Shown here in pieces: positions 9,698-18,900 of a stretch of DNA of 64,000 nucleotides. The stretch lies in assembly GCA_030694465.1 (NCBI GenBank), contig JAUXYJ010000054.1, positions 372,001-436,000 of the forward strand, given 5' to 3'. Position numbers and translations under genes: made by a program. Every line of letters begins with the position of its first letter. Within the stretch, counting starts at the first letter, position 1. The notes beneath the pieces are model-generated. The model made no database searches and was not told the origin of the DNA. It saw only the letters and a list, made by a program, of their open reading frames with translations. This DNA is from Deltaproteobacteria bacterium (GTDB taxonomy: Bacteria; Myxococcota_A; Polyangia; Polyangiales; Ga0077539).

Positions 9698-9712
9698 TGC
9701 AACAGTGTTGCA
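9698..9712. promoter_or_regulatory. Fur-family operator candidate before TonB receptor
   Basis: The sequence TGCAACAGTGTTGCA is a perfect 7-1-7 inverted repeat, the geometry of Fur-family boxes. It lies 27 bp upstream of the receptor ATG, where a bound repressor would block initiation or elongation. A 12/15 match lies in front of the neighbouring Fur-family gene, which makes this protein the likely ligand. Confidence 0.65.
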
Positions 9713-9742
9713 AGAGACATTCAGTCGCTCTAACGATCCGAT

Positions 9743-9757
9743 CGCAACGGTGTTCGT
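9743..9757. promoter_or_regulatory. second, degenerate Fur-type half-match before TonB receptor
   Basis: CGCAACGGTGTTCGT matches the perfect palindrome at 9698-9712 at 10 of 15 positions, with the right centre spacing, 45 bp further upstream. It could be an accessory binding site. Alone it would not be convincing. Confidence 0.3.
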
Positions 9758-9842
9758 AGTGCAATCAAGGCATGCGTAGGCCACCGAGCACGCTTCGTTC
9801 GAGAGCTCCCCTTGTCTGTCCCCCTTAGCGCCCGCGCAGAAC

Positions 9843-10283
9843 TCAGACGCAGCGCTCGCAGCGGCCCTTGAGCTGGATGGTCGCGACGCGCTCTTTGAGC
9901 CGCGCCGGAGCGCCCTTTTGCGAGCGAATCTCGACCGATCCTTCGGGCAAACACGAGACATCTCCGCACTCGTCACAGACAAAGTGCGGGTGGCCGTCAC
10001 TGTGAGCTTCGGCCTCATTTTGCAGCTCAAAACGCCAGACGTGGTCACCGTGGTCGCTTCGCCGAGCCATCCCCGAGTCGGTGAGATCGGTCAGGTTGCG
10101 GTAGACCGTCGCGCGGTCCCACCCGTCGGGCGCGAGCTTCTCGGCAAGCTCCGCGTGGGACACTGGCGTGGTGGCCTCGTGCAGACAACGCAACACGGCG
10201 ATGCGCGGCGCGGTGGCACGCAGATTCGACGCGCGGAGCTGCGTTTTAAGATCGTCGAGTGTGGGTCGGGACAAGCGCACCAT
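9843..10283 (-). CDS. Fur-family metal-responsive transcriptional repressor
   Basis: A 146-residue protein of normal Fur length. The N-terminal winged helix has RATAPRIAVLRCL and the recognition helix DRATVYRNLTDLTDSG. The C-terminal dimerisation domain has the metal-site His cluster HSDGHPHFVC and two CxxC-type pairs for structural zinc (CDECG...C, then CERC at the very end). The segment HPHFVCDECGDVSCLP differs from the HHDHL motif of classical iron Fur, so zinc (Zur-like) or another metal is possible. A palindrome related to that of the receptor operon lies 52 bp upstream, implying autoregulation. It is 172 bp upstream of the receptor gene on the same strand. Confidence 0.92.
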   Translation of the reverse strand: MVRLSRPTLDDLKTQLRASNLRATAPRIAVLRCLHEATTPVSHAELAEKLAPDGWDRATVYRNLTDLTDSGMARRSDHGDHVWRFELQNEAEAHSDGHPHFVCDECGDVSCLPEGSVEIRSQKGAPARLKERVATIQLKGRCERCV

Positions 10284-10334
10284 CCATGAGCCTCAGTTGT
10301 GACTCCGTCAGCAGTACGGCAACACGAGAAGAAT

Positions 10335-10349
10335 TGCAACTGTGTCACA
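10335..10349. promoter_or_regulatory. Fur-type operator candidate before the Fur-family gene
   Basis: TGCAACTGTGTCACA matches the perfect palindrome in front of the TonB receptor at 12 of 15 positions. It is embedded in a repeated GTTGCA context on the other strand (GTTGCAGTTGTGACACAGTTGCAA), so two half-sites in direct orientation may also be used. The position, about 50 bp before the start codon, fits autorepression. Confidence 0.5.
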
Positions 10350-10376
10350 ACTGCAACAACGGCCAAGTACGAAACA

Positions 10377-11846
10377 TCACTCTGCGTGCGCGACGAAGAG
10401 AAACTCGCCCGCTCGCGCGACGCCATCGCCTCCGACGAAGGTGTCGACGACGAAGGTGTGGGTGCCGGCAGGGAGATCACGGACCAGCGTGCGGTCGTCG
10501 CGTGCGACGCAGCGGCTGGGGTCGGCCGCGTTGAGCAGGTGCAGGTCCACGTCGACGTTGCCACGGTCGATCACCATGGCTCGGACGCGTGTGGGCCGCG
10601 CGAGGACGACCTGGTAGTGCACCTCTCGTCCGCCCTCGTTGGCCATCGAGCAGTCGTAGCGGGCCCGGAGCGACTCGCCAAAGGTGCTGGTGTCTCGCAC
10701 ATCGGAGAAGGGCAGCGAGGTGGTGACAAAGGGCGCCGTGGAGGTGCCCGCGCCGCGCACACTCGCGGCGGTGGCGTCGGGCGCTGTGCCCGCTGCGCTG
10801 AGCGCCATGCGCGCGCGGTCAAGCGCCTCGAGCGAGAGCAAATTGCGGACGTTTTGGCCATAGGTCATGTCCGCGGGAGCAAACTGGCACGCGCCACGTG
10901 GCGAGCGATTGACGTGGAGATTATCACCTCCGAGTCCGTGACCGGGCACCGCACGGAGGGCTCTCTCGACGTCGACGAATGGGACCTGACGGGCCTGGGC
11001 GACGGCCCGGGCGACGTGCGCATACCAGGGGATCCACTGGTCGGCGACGGCGCTGTCGTCGCGCGGAGGTGGGCTCGAAAAGATGGGGATCGCACCGCGA
11101 GCCATCGCACGATCCGCGAGATCGAGCAGGTTTTCTCCGTATCGAACGAGGTCTCGGACCTGAGAGTCGTTTGAGCCAAACATGATGAGCGTGAAGCGCG
11201 GCCGGGCTGAGTCAAGCTCGCGGTCGATGGGCGAGGGGGAGCCCTGGAGCGGCGCGCTCGCGCTCCAGCCCACCGTCGCGGCGAGGCTTCGGCGCACATA
11301 GGGATCGCTCCCTCCAACGGAGCCCGCGCGAAAGTGGTCGATCGTCGCGCGAAGCGCGTCACGGCCAGCGAGGTTCACTGAGCCCGAAGCGAAGCAGACC
11401 ATGTAGCCCGAATCGTAAACGGTCTGCGAATCTCCTACCTTCGAGAACATCTGCTCGCTCTGCCCCGCGCCCCTGCGCGCGATCGCCCGCAGCGCGGCTC
11501 GCACCGACTCGGTCATGGGCGAGTGGGCACGGTCGCTGGGATAGAGCACCTGTCCAAGCACAGGTGCCGGGCCCGCTTCTGAGGCTCCGGCATCCCTGGA
11601 CCCGGCGACGTCGCCGGGTTGCGCGTCGGGTTGGGTTGTGACGTCCGCGTCGAGGTCACCCGTGACCGCGTCTTGCCCTACGAGCGCATCGCCGAGCGAG
11701 ACGGCGACGTCGCCGCCCGTCTCACTCACGCGACCATCGCGCCCCAAGGAGACATCGTCGCCGCCGTCGATGTCCACCATGGGAGCGCAGTGAAACAGCA
11801 GTGAATTCACCAACAGAACACAGCCCAAGTGCGTGAGAGATCTCAT
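10377..11846 (-). CDS. secreted SGNH-family hydrolase with C-terminal PPC-like domain
   Basis: A 489-residue exported protein. It starts with a hydrophobic signal (LVNSLLFHC; a poor lipobox, so lipidation is uncertain) and an acidic linker to about residue 95. SGNH blocks are in order: KVGDSQT with nucleophile Ser140, the oxyanion residue in FGSND (Asn226), and GGDNLHVN with Asp308 and His311. The family comprises esterases, lipases and carbohydrate acetylesterases. Residues about 380-489 form a beta-domain of pre-peptidase C-terminal type (VDVDLHLL, LPAGTHTFVVDTF), common in secreted enzymes. ATG 11846 follows AAGGATT. It lies 27 bp after the penicillin-acylase-like gene, so the two extracytoplasmic hydrolases are probably co-expressed. 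Confidence 0.85.
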   Translation of the reverse strand: MRSLTHLGCVLLVNSLLFHCAPMVDIDGGDDVSLGRDGRVSETGGDVAVSLGDALVGQDAVTGDLDADVTTQPDAQPGDVAGSRDAGASEAGPAPVLGQVLYPSDRAHSPMTESVRAALRAIARRGAGQSEQMFSKVGDSQTVYDSGYMVCFASGSVNLAGRDALRATIDHFRAGSVGGSDPYVRRSLAATVGWSASAPLQGSPSPIDRELDSARPRFTLIMFGSNDSQVRDLVRYGENLLDLADRAMARGAIPIFSSPPPRDDSAVADQWIPWYAHVARAVAQARQVPFVDVERALRAVPGHGLGGDNLHVNRSPRGACQFAPADMTYGQNVRNLLSLEALDRARMALSAAGTAPDATAASVRGAGTSTAPFVTTSLPFSDVRDTSTFGESLRARYDCSMANEGGREVHYQVVLARPTRVRAMVIDRGNVDVDLHLLNAADPSRCVARDDRTLVRDLPAGTHTFVVDTFVGGDGVARAGEFLFVAHAE

Positions 11847-11873
11847 GGTGAATCCTTTGCCTTTGGGATGCGC

Positions 11874-14800
11874 CTAGCGAGGCGAGAACCGCTCGCGGCC
11901 TGTCGCGTTGGTCGTGACCTCAGGCACGGTATACCGCAGCGGGAGCGTGCGGTTGCCGAGCCAGAGACGCGCCTGGTCGTCGAAAAAGTTCGTGTTGTTT
12001 TGCCCGGACTGCCCTGCAGGGATCACGTTCTGTCCGCGGACGCGCCCGTCTTTGAGCTCGATGACCATGCGCATGACGGGCCCGCTGCGATAGACGTAGC
12101 TTGATCCGCCGCTGGGCGGGTTGGACGCGTCTACGTTGTACAGGTCACCCGGGCGCGGAAACCACGTCAAATTCGCTCGCGGATCGCTCGGCATGAGCAT
12201 CGGCGCGAGCGGCAATCGGCGCGTATTGATGGTCTGTGCCGCGGTCAACGGCTCGATCCCCATGATCGATCCGCCAGCATAGGCCGTGATGATGGACTCG
12301 AGGGCGACTTGGTGACGCAGACCCCAGAGCCACTGGCTCTGATCTGCGGTGCCAAATCCTCCTTCGCCGGGCGCGCTGGCGGGCATCCGAAGGGTCGTGA
12401 GGGAGGTCGCGAGGGCTTTGACAATGAGCTCGTCCGAGCGCTCTACGACGGGCGTACGGACGTCATCCCAGAAGAGACTCTCACCACGCGCGGCGTCGTA
12501 GCTGGCGAGCATGCTGGGGTTGCTTCGGCGGTTGCGGAGCAGCTCGACCATGGTGACCCCACGCAAGAATCGCGAGTCAGTATCCAGGATTTCGTCGATG
12601 CCTTCGTCGCCCAAGGTCTGCGCCATGAGCGTGCGATAGAACTGATTGAAGATCATCGTGGCTGCCGCGTCCGCGCGCTGGTCCGCAGTGGGCGTGTGAT
12701 AAAACGTCTCGACGCCAGACTCGGCGACGTGGCCGCGTGTGAGCCAGGCTTGCAGTCGACCCAGCGCCTGGTCGATCGCAGCACGATCGGCGCCATAGAG
12801 CGTCGATGCGCGGGTCTCGCCGTCGTTTGCGGCCGCCGCACCGCCGAGCACTTCACGTGCGCGCGCCACCGCGGACACGACCGCAGGGATAAACACCGCG
12901 GCGAGCGGTGAGCGATGGGATCCCTGCAAATTGGCCATCGATTCGATGGTTCCGTTGCGCTGGGTGACGTTGCGCGCGAGCTCGTCGCGGATGGTCTGTG
13001 CGCGGTAGCCTACGGCCCAAGGGCCACCGAGGTAGGTCCCGTTGGCGAGGTTATTGTCCATCGAGGTCCCGCCGAGGTCGTTGTTGGCGGTGAGCGTGTA
13101 TCCACGCTCTGGATCAAGCGATTGGGGCCAATTTGCAAACGGAACCACACATCGCGTGGGGTCTGTGCGGCCCGCGTCTTCGTCAACCAAGCCCATCGCG
13201 TTGAGCGGGATCGTGAAGCCCGGAAACCGTGTGCCATCCAAGAGCAGCCGCGGGTCCGCGCCGGGAGCAAATCGCTCGGATCCTGGCGCTCCTTCGCGGG
13301 TCAAATTGCTGCGGCAAGGGGTGCCCGTGTAGCCCGAGTAGTGCACAGCGCCGGTGCTGTCTGCGCCCACGAAGTTCTGCGCGAAGGCCACAAATCGCCG
13401 CTGCGCGTTGCGAAGGTCTCGCACTGTATTTGCACGCTCAAAGTCACGCAGCCCGCCGGGCACGTTGCTCACGTCGAAGCCCGTGTAGTCAAACGTCACA
13501 GCCGAGACGTACCCGTCGCCGTTGACATCGCGCGGGATAATTCGCTGGCCCAAGACGTCGATCACCGAGCGCCCCGCCGGAGGCGTGACGCCGGGCATCG
13601 CGACGTCGCCTTCGACCGAGGCGAGGTAGCGTCCGTCGACGGTGACCCAACGGGTCCACATCTCGGTGCGACCCATCGAGCCAAGGGATGGCACATTGGC
13701 GATCACGTAGCTCTCGTTGGTGGCCACAAGATCTCGACATGTTCCCTGAAAGACCGCGCACCGAGGCTTGCCCGTTGCGTCAAGCTCGACGCGGTCGGCA
13801 TACCAGTCCGTGAGGTCTCCGTAGAGGTACGTGAAGCTATACGCGACCCGGCCGTTGGTGCCCACCGCGAGCCACGGGATCCCCGGAAAAAACAAGCCCA
13901 TTAGGCTTTGTCCCGTGGTCGGCGTCTCAGAGAACACCGTCGTGTCCGTGTGCATCTGGTAGAGCAACGTCGGGACGCTCAGCGGGAGGTGACCGTCGCC
14001 GGCAAGAAGCGCGCTTCCGTCCGCGGTCCCGCGTCCCGAGAGGGCCCACGCGTTCGAGCCGTACTCCTCGGTACGACCACCACGACGTAGCGCCTCAAGC
14101 GGCGCAGTGGCCGCGATCAATCGATCGAGCATCTCGGTCGCAACAGCAGGCGCACGATACCCACGCCGCACGCGCCGCGAGGGCCTACGCGTGGCCATCA
14201 CCCCCGCGCGCGAGTCCGTCCCGAGCCCAAGGGCCGAGGTCACATCGGTGAGTGGTTTTACACGCTCAAAGATCTCAGAACGCACCAGCCCGCGTCGCAT
14301 CGCGGCGTCCGTGCTGCTCACCGAGCTCCCCGCGGGGAGTGCGCTGTAGAGCCCCGCAAAGAGGTCTGACGCACGCGCGCGCTGCAGATCATCGGTCGTG
14401 AAGCTAGAGTTTGCGAGAACCAGCGCGAGGACCGCCGCGAGGTCGCGATCGGTGATGGGCTGCATCAGCTCCCACGGCGTCGCCGCTTGATCGACCACCA
14501 GCGCGATCACACGGATCTCAGGGGGCGCGAGCATCCGGCGCGACCGGACGAGCCCGACATACGCGTTAAATCCCTCAGCATATGCGCGCAGGGCGTCACG
14601 CTCCTCGGGTCCCATCTGCGCAAACAAGCGATCGGCGATCACGCGATAACCGCGCCCGCGCGACTGCGTATCGAGCGTCATACCGGCCTGCCCCAACAGC
14701 TCGGACGCCGTCCCTAGACCCACTCGGCGCTGCAGCTCGACTTGAAAGTATCGGTCGCGGCCCAGCAAAAATCCTTGCACAACGTACACATCGCGCGGGT

Positions 14801-15071
14801 TCGCCGCGTACACGTGTGGCACGCGACCCTCGGTGTACACGACGTTGACGTCGGTCCCGAGCGTCGGGATCACAAACGCGCGCTCTTCGGGGACGCGCAA
14901 GATGTCACCGCGTGGGCCGGGCGGCAGCACGACATCGGGGCCCGCGTCGGACTCGACCGCTTGCTCGTCGGCGGCGTCGAGGGCGACGACATCCGCGTCA
15001 GGGGTCGAGGGCGGGTTGCTGCATGCGGCGAGCAAAAACAGTGGGCTCAAGGCAGTAATTAGTTTTTTCAT
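11874..15071 (-). CDS. penicillin-acylase-family N-terminal-nucleophile amidohydrolase, lipoprotein
   Basis: A 1065-residue lipoprotein. The start is placed at MKKLITAL, giving a signal peptide with lipobox FLLAAC; the open frame extends 15 codons further without a signal. The family signature of the Ntn-hydrolase beta chain is present as GSNAWALSGRGT, in which Ser339 becomes the N-terminal nucleophile after self-cleavage, followed by GSALLAGDGHL. The early segment GRDRYFQVELQRRVGLGTASELLG belongs to the alpha chain. Known members cleave amide-linked acyl groups from penicillins, acyl-homoserine lactones or lipopeptides; the substrate here is unknown. A paralogue lies at 36778-39669. It is flanked by a metallophosphoesterase (49 bp upstream) and an SGNH hydrolase. 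Confidence 0.9.
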   Translation of the reverse strand: MKKLITALSPLFLLAACSNPPSTPDADVVALDAADEQAVESDAGPDVVLPPGPRGDILRVPEERAFVIPTLGTDVNVVYTEGRVPHVYAANPRDVYVVQGFLLGRDRYFQVELQRRVGLGTASELLGQAGMTLDTQSRGRGYRVIADRLFAQMGPEERDALRAYAEGFNAYVGLVRSRRMLAPPEIRVIALVVDQAATPWELMQPITDRDLAAVLALVLANSSFTTDDLQRARASDLFAGLYSALPAGSSVSSTDAAMRRGLVRSEIFERVKPLTDVTSALGLGTDSRAGVMATRRPSRRVRRGYRAPAVATEMLDRLIAATAPLEALRRGGRTEEYGSNAWALSGRGTADGSALLAGDGHLPLSVPTLLYQMHTDTTVFSETPTTGQSLMGLFFPGIPWLAVGTNGRVAYSFTYLYGDLTDWYADRVELDATGKPRCAVFQGTCRDLVATNESYVIANVPSLGSMGRTEMWTRWVTVDGRYLASVEGDVAMPGVTPPAGRSVIDVLGQRIIPRDVNGDGYVSAVTFDYTGFDVSNVPGGLRDFERANTVRDLRNAQRRFVAFAQNFVGADSTGAVHYSGYTGTPCRSNLTREGAPGSERFAPGADPRLLLDGTRFPGFTIPLNAMGLVDEDAGRTDPTRCVVPFANWPQSLDPERGYTLTANNDLGGTSMDNNLANGTYLGGPWAVGYRAQTIRDELARNVTQRNGTIESMANLQGSHRSPLAAVFIPAVVSAVARAREVLGGAAAANDGETRASTLYGADRAAIDQALGRLQAWLTRGHVAESGVETFYHTPTADQRADAAATMIFNQFYRTLMAQTLGDEGIDEILDTDSRFLRGVTMVELLRNRRSNPSMLASYDAARGESLFWDDVRTPVVERSDELIVKALATSLTTLRMPASAPGEGGFGTADQSQWLWGLRHQVALESIITAYAGGSIMGIEPLTAAQTINTRRLPLAPMLMPSDPRANLTWFPRPGDLYNVDASNPPSGGSSYVYRSGPVMRMVIELKDGRVRGQNVIPAGQSGQNNTNFFDDQARLWLGNRTLPLRYTVPEVTTNATGRERFSPR

Positions 15072-15120
15072 GAGGTCTTCTAGGTCTCTGCAAGGTCGCT
15101 TGGTGCGTGTCGTCAAAGGG

Positions 15121-15786
15121 TCAGCGTCGGGGCGGAATGTGCACAGGTGTCGCGGTGCCGGTCTGCAGGTCTAGGTCAAAGACCGTCGCGGCACGTTCGC
15201 ACTCCCAGGTCGTCACGTTGGCGTACCAAGTCTGCTCGATGAACCAAGCGCCACCGTCTTCATGAATGTGTCCAAACATGTGCAATTTTGGCGCGATTGT
15301 CGCAACCCGCGCGCGCAGGTCTTGGCACCCCGTGCGGCCTTCGGTCTTGGTGTGGTCGCCAATGTCATCGGGGGGACCGTGCGTGATCAGCACGTGGGTG
15401 TCCTCTGCGATCATGGCCCATTTGGCCGCGAGCTCAGGGCCTCGCGGCAGGTTGAAGCACCACCCATGAAACTCAGGCTGCCAAGGCGAGCCCCAAAAGC
15501 GCACACCCTCGATCTCGACACCGGAGTCTTCGAGATAGCAAATTTGCTCACCAAGTATCGCGCGCGCTTCGCGAGGTGTCTTCACAAACGCCCAGTCGTG
15601 GTTGCCCGCGACGACGATCTTGTGGCGATGGGGCTGGTCTCTGAGCCACCGCGCGACGCCTTCGAGTTCACGCAGGCTCCCGCTACGGCACAGATCCCCT
15701 GCATGCACCAAGACATCGCCGTCTGGCAGCTGAAGCTCGGACTCGAACGTGTGGGTGTCAGCGATGGCGACAATTCGCAAGGTCAC
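15121..15786 (-). CDS. metallophosphoesterase (calcineurin-like)
   Basis: A 221-residue cytoplasmic protein carrying all calcineurin-type motifs: ADTH (metal site 1), GDLCRSG (bridging Asp), GNHDW, the late ITHGPP and the final GHIHE. These bind two divalent metals and hydrolyse phosphomono- or diesters. GTG 15786 is chosen because the conserved strand LRIVAIADTH starts right there; the frame runs open 50 codons upstream without conservation-like content. The protein resembles short metallophosphatase-domain proteins that act on small phosphoesters. It is divergent from SMC across a 167-bp intergenic region and just upstream of the penicillin-acylase gene. Confidence 0.88.
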   Translation of the reverse strand: MTLRIVAIADTHTFESELQLPDGDVLVHAGDLCRSGSLRELEGVARWLRDQPHRHKIVVAGNHDWAFVKTPREARAILGEQICYLEDSGVEIEGVRFWGSPWQPEFHGWCFNLPRGPELAAKWAMIAEDTHVLITHGPPDDIGDHTKTEGRTGCQDLRARVATIAPKLHMFGHIHEDGGAWFIEQTWYANVTTWECERAATVFDLDLQTGTATPVHIPPRR

Positions 15787-15888
15787 AGCGCTCTCACTAT
15801 CGCAGAAATTCGCTGTGAATTGAGATCGAATGAGCCATCCCGTCGGCGACACTCGCGTCGCGACAGAGCCTGTGGGCTCAGCGGGCGA

Positions 15889-15917
15889 TTCGCACTCTGA
15901 GAAAAAACCGGTATACG
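15889..15917 (+). promoter_or_regulatory. possible housekeeping promoter of smc
   Basis: TTCGCA and TATACG are separated by exactly 17 bp, 37 bp before the SMC start codon. Both boxes deviate from the sigma70 consensus (TTGACA/TATAAT) at two or more positions, so this is only a position-supported candidate. Confidence 0.3.
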
Positions 15918-15953
15918 ACGCGCGGCGCGGGCTCACTGCGCAGTGATGAACTG

Positions 15954-18900
15954 ATGCGAATTCGCAAGCTCGAGATCCAAGGCTTTAAGTCCTTTGTGGA
16001 CCGCACGGTGCTGTCGTTTGACCACGACATTACGGCCATCGTGGGACCGAACGGCTGCGGCAAGAGCAACACTGTGGACGCGATCCGCTGGTGTATTGGC
16101 GAGCAGAGCGCCAAGACCTTGCGCGGAAAATCCATGGACGACGTGATCTTCGCGGGAAGCGAGAAGCGCTCTGCGCACTCGTTCGCCGAGGTCACCATCA
16201 CGTTTGACAACCGCGACGGGCTCGCGCCACCAGAGTTCTCTTCGTACGCCGAAATCGCGGTCACGCGAAAGCTCAGCCGGGACGGCGGAAGTGAGTACTT
16301 TCTCAACCGCGTCCCTGTGCGATTGATGGACGTGGTCTCGTTGTTTTTGGGGACCGGCGCTGGCTCACGCGCGTACTCGGTTGTCGAGCAAGGGCGCGTG
16401 GGTCTCATCGTGACCTCGAAGCCCGAGGACCGGCGCTCGTTTCTCGAAGAAGCCGCCGGGATCACGCGCTTCAAGGCCCGAAAGAAAGCCGCCGAGAAGC
16501 GCATCGAGCAGACCAAACAGAACCTCCTCCGCGTCGGGGACATCCTCGCAGAGATTGATAAATCGCTCGTAGTTCTTGAGCGTCAAGCGAAGAAAGCCGA
16601 GCGGTACAAGAAGGTCCGGACCGAGCTGCGCGACGCCGATCTCTACCTCGCCGCGCAACGGATGCTCGAGCTTGTCGCCATCGCGCGAGTGACCGTCGCG
16701 AGGCTTGAGTTCATCGAGTCACAGCACGTCGGTGTGACCGCAGCGTTGGCGAGGATCGAAGCGGAGACACAGCAAAATCGCACGCTGTTGTTCGAAGCCG
16801 AGCAACACTTCGAGAGTGTTCAGCGCAAGAGCTTCGAAGCAGACAACGAGGTGAGGCGCCTCGAAGCAGAGCTCCTTCGCACACGCGATCAGCTCGCGGG
16901 GGCGTCGCGAAGACACCACGACGCGACACGTGAACTCAGCGAAATCGCAGGGCAACGATCGCTCATCGCGCAAGAGAGTGAGCAGCTTAGCGCCAACCTC
17001 GAGGCTCTCGCCGAGGGAGAGTACGAAGCGACCATGCGCTTGGCCGACGCCGACGAAGCGCTCAGAGAGCTCAGAGAGCGAGTCAGCGCAGCAGAGCAAC
17101 GACTGGCAGAACACCGGCGGATCGTGTCCGAAGCCGAGAAGGTCCTCGCCGGGAGCGAGGCCGCCCGCAACGCGCTCTCGCGCCGCTTGCTCGAGTACGA
17201 GTCACGCCGAACACGCACCGAGTACGAGCTGAGCGCCCTGGACAAGCGGACCGCAGAGCTCGCCAGAGTGGGCGAGGGTGTCAACGAACGGCTGGCGCAA
17301 TTGCAGCTAACACGCGATGTCATCGCCGACCGACGCCTGCTGCTCGAGTCTCAGATTGGGCCTCTGCGAGCCGAGCGCGAGAGCGTCGAGCGGAGACACA
17401 GCGAGGCTCGCAGCGAGCATCAGCGCGTGAGCGCGAGGCTCAACGCGCTCCGTGAGGTCGCCGCGAGACACGACGGTGTGGGCAAGGGCGTACAGAGTTT
17501 GCTGAGAGAAAAAGCAAAGCAAACCAGCGGGCTCGTCGCAGATCAGCTCGCGGTCCCGCCCGCGCTCGCCCCCGCGGTCGCTGCGGTGCTGGCCGATCGA
17601 TGGCAGGACGTGGGCGTCGCGACGGCAGACGAAGCCGTGAGCCTCGTGCGTTGGCTTAGGAGCGAAAATCGTGGGCGCGCAGCGCTGACCATCGAGCACG
17701 AATTCGCAGAAGAAACGCTGAGTATTTCGCATCCAGGCGGAGACCACATCGAGGGCATGCTCTATCCGCACTTGGCCGCTGAGGGCGAGGTTCCCACGGC
17801 GCTCCGCGCGCTCTTGCGGCCTGTCGTTCTGGTCGCCACGCTTGAGGCCGCGGTGACCGCGTGGCGTCTGGTGGGTGGCCCCTACGTGTACGTCACGCGG
17901 GACGGCGACGTGTTGCACGCGGACGGGCGAATCGTGGGCGGATTGCCAGAGAAAGCCGGCGCCGGTCTGCTCGGCACGCACGCCGAAATCCGCTCGCTTG
18001 AGCCCCGCGCAGAGGCGCTCGACGCGATGGTCGAAGAGCTCTCAATGGAGCTTGAGTCACTCCGCGAACGGGTCCGCAACACGCAGACCGAGCTTGAGTC
18101 TTCGCGCGCGGATTTGCATGCACAAGAGCTCGCGCTCTTGAGTGTTGACCGTGACGCGAAGGCACACGAAGCGGAGATCGCTCGGATGACCCTTCGCAGG
18201 GGTGAGCTTGAGCGCGAGGCGACGCTGGTAGACGCCGCGCTTGTAGAGATGGAGCGCGAAGATCGTGTGTTTGACGAGGCTTTTCGCGAAGCAGAGACCA
18301 AGCGCGACGCCGCCCGAGACGGCCTGATGACCGACGAGCAAGAGGCGCTCGCGTGGCGTGCGGAGGTCGAGCGAGCGTCGCAGCAAGTGACCGACGCCAA
18401 GGTGCTCTCTGCGCGTGAGCGAGAGCGCGCGATGGCTGCGCGCAACACGATCTCGCGTTTGGAGCGCAGCGTCGTAGAGCTATCGCAGCGCGAAGAGCGC
18501 TTGGAGAGCGAGCTCGCGCAGCTCGCGGACATGCAAGAGCGGTCGGGTTCGCTAGAGAATTCGCTCACGATGGCGATCGGGGCGGGGGTGATCTTTGCGA
18601 CCGCGCAGCGTGACGCGATGACGGGCGCGCGGATGGCCTTTGATTCGCTTCGCACGCTGCTCACCGAGAGCGAAGGGCAGACTCGCAGTGTGCGCCAACA
18701 GCGTGAGCGACTTGGTACGGAGCTCTCGGCGCTTGAGCTGCAGCACCGCGAAGAGCAGATCGCGACCGAGCACTTAGTGGACTCGGCCGCAGAGCGGTAT
18801 GGCGTGATTCTCCCGAGAATTCTCGGGGATTATCACATGCGACCGCCGCCGACGGAGGCAGACCGAGCGCACGCCGAGGAGCTCAGGGTGAGCTTGTCTC

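Noticed and set aside
9671-10048. Upstream extension of the TonB-receptor frame by 126 codons
   Set aside because: It would run through the palindrome operator and into the Fur-family gene; the signal peptide begins at 9670.
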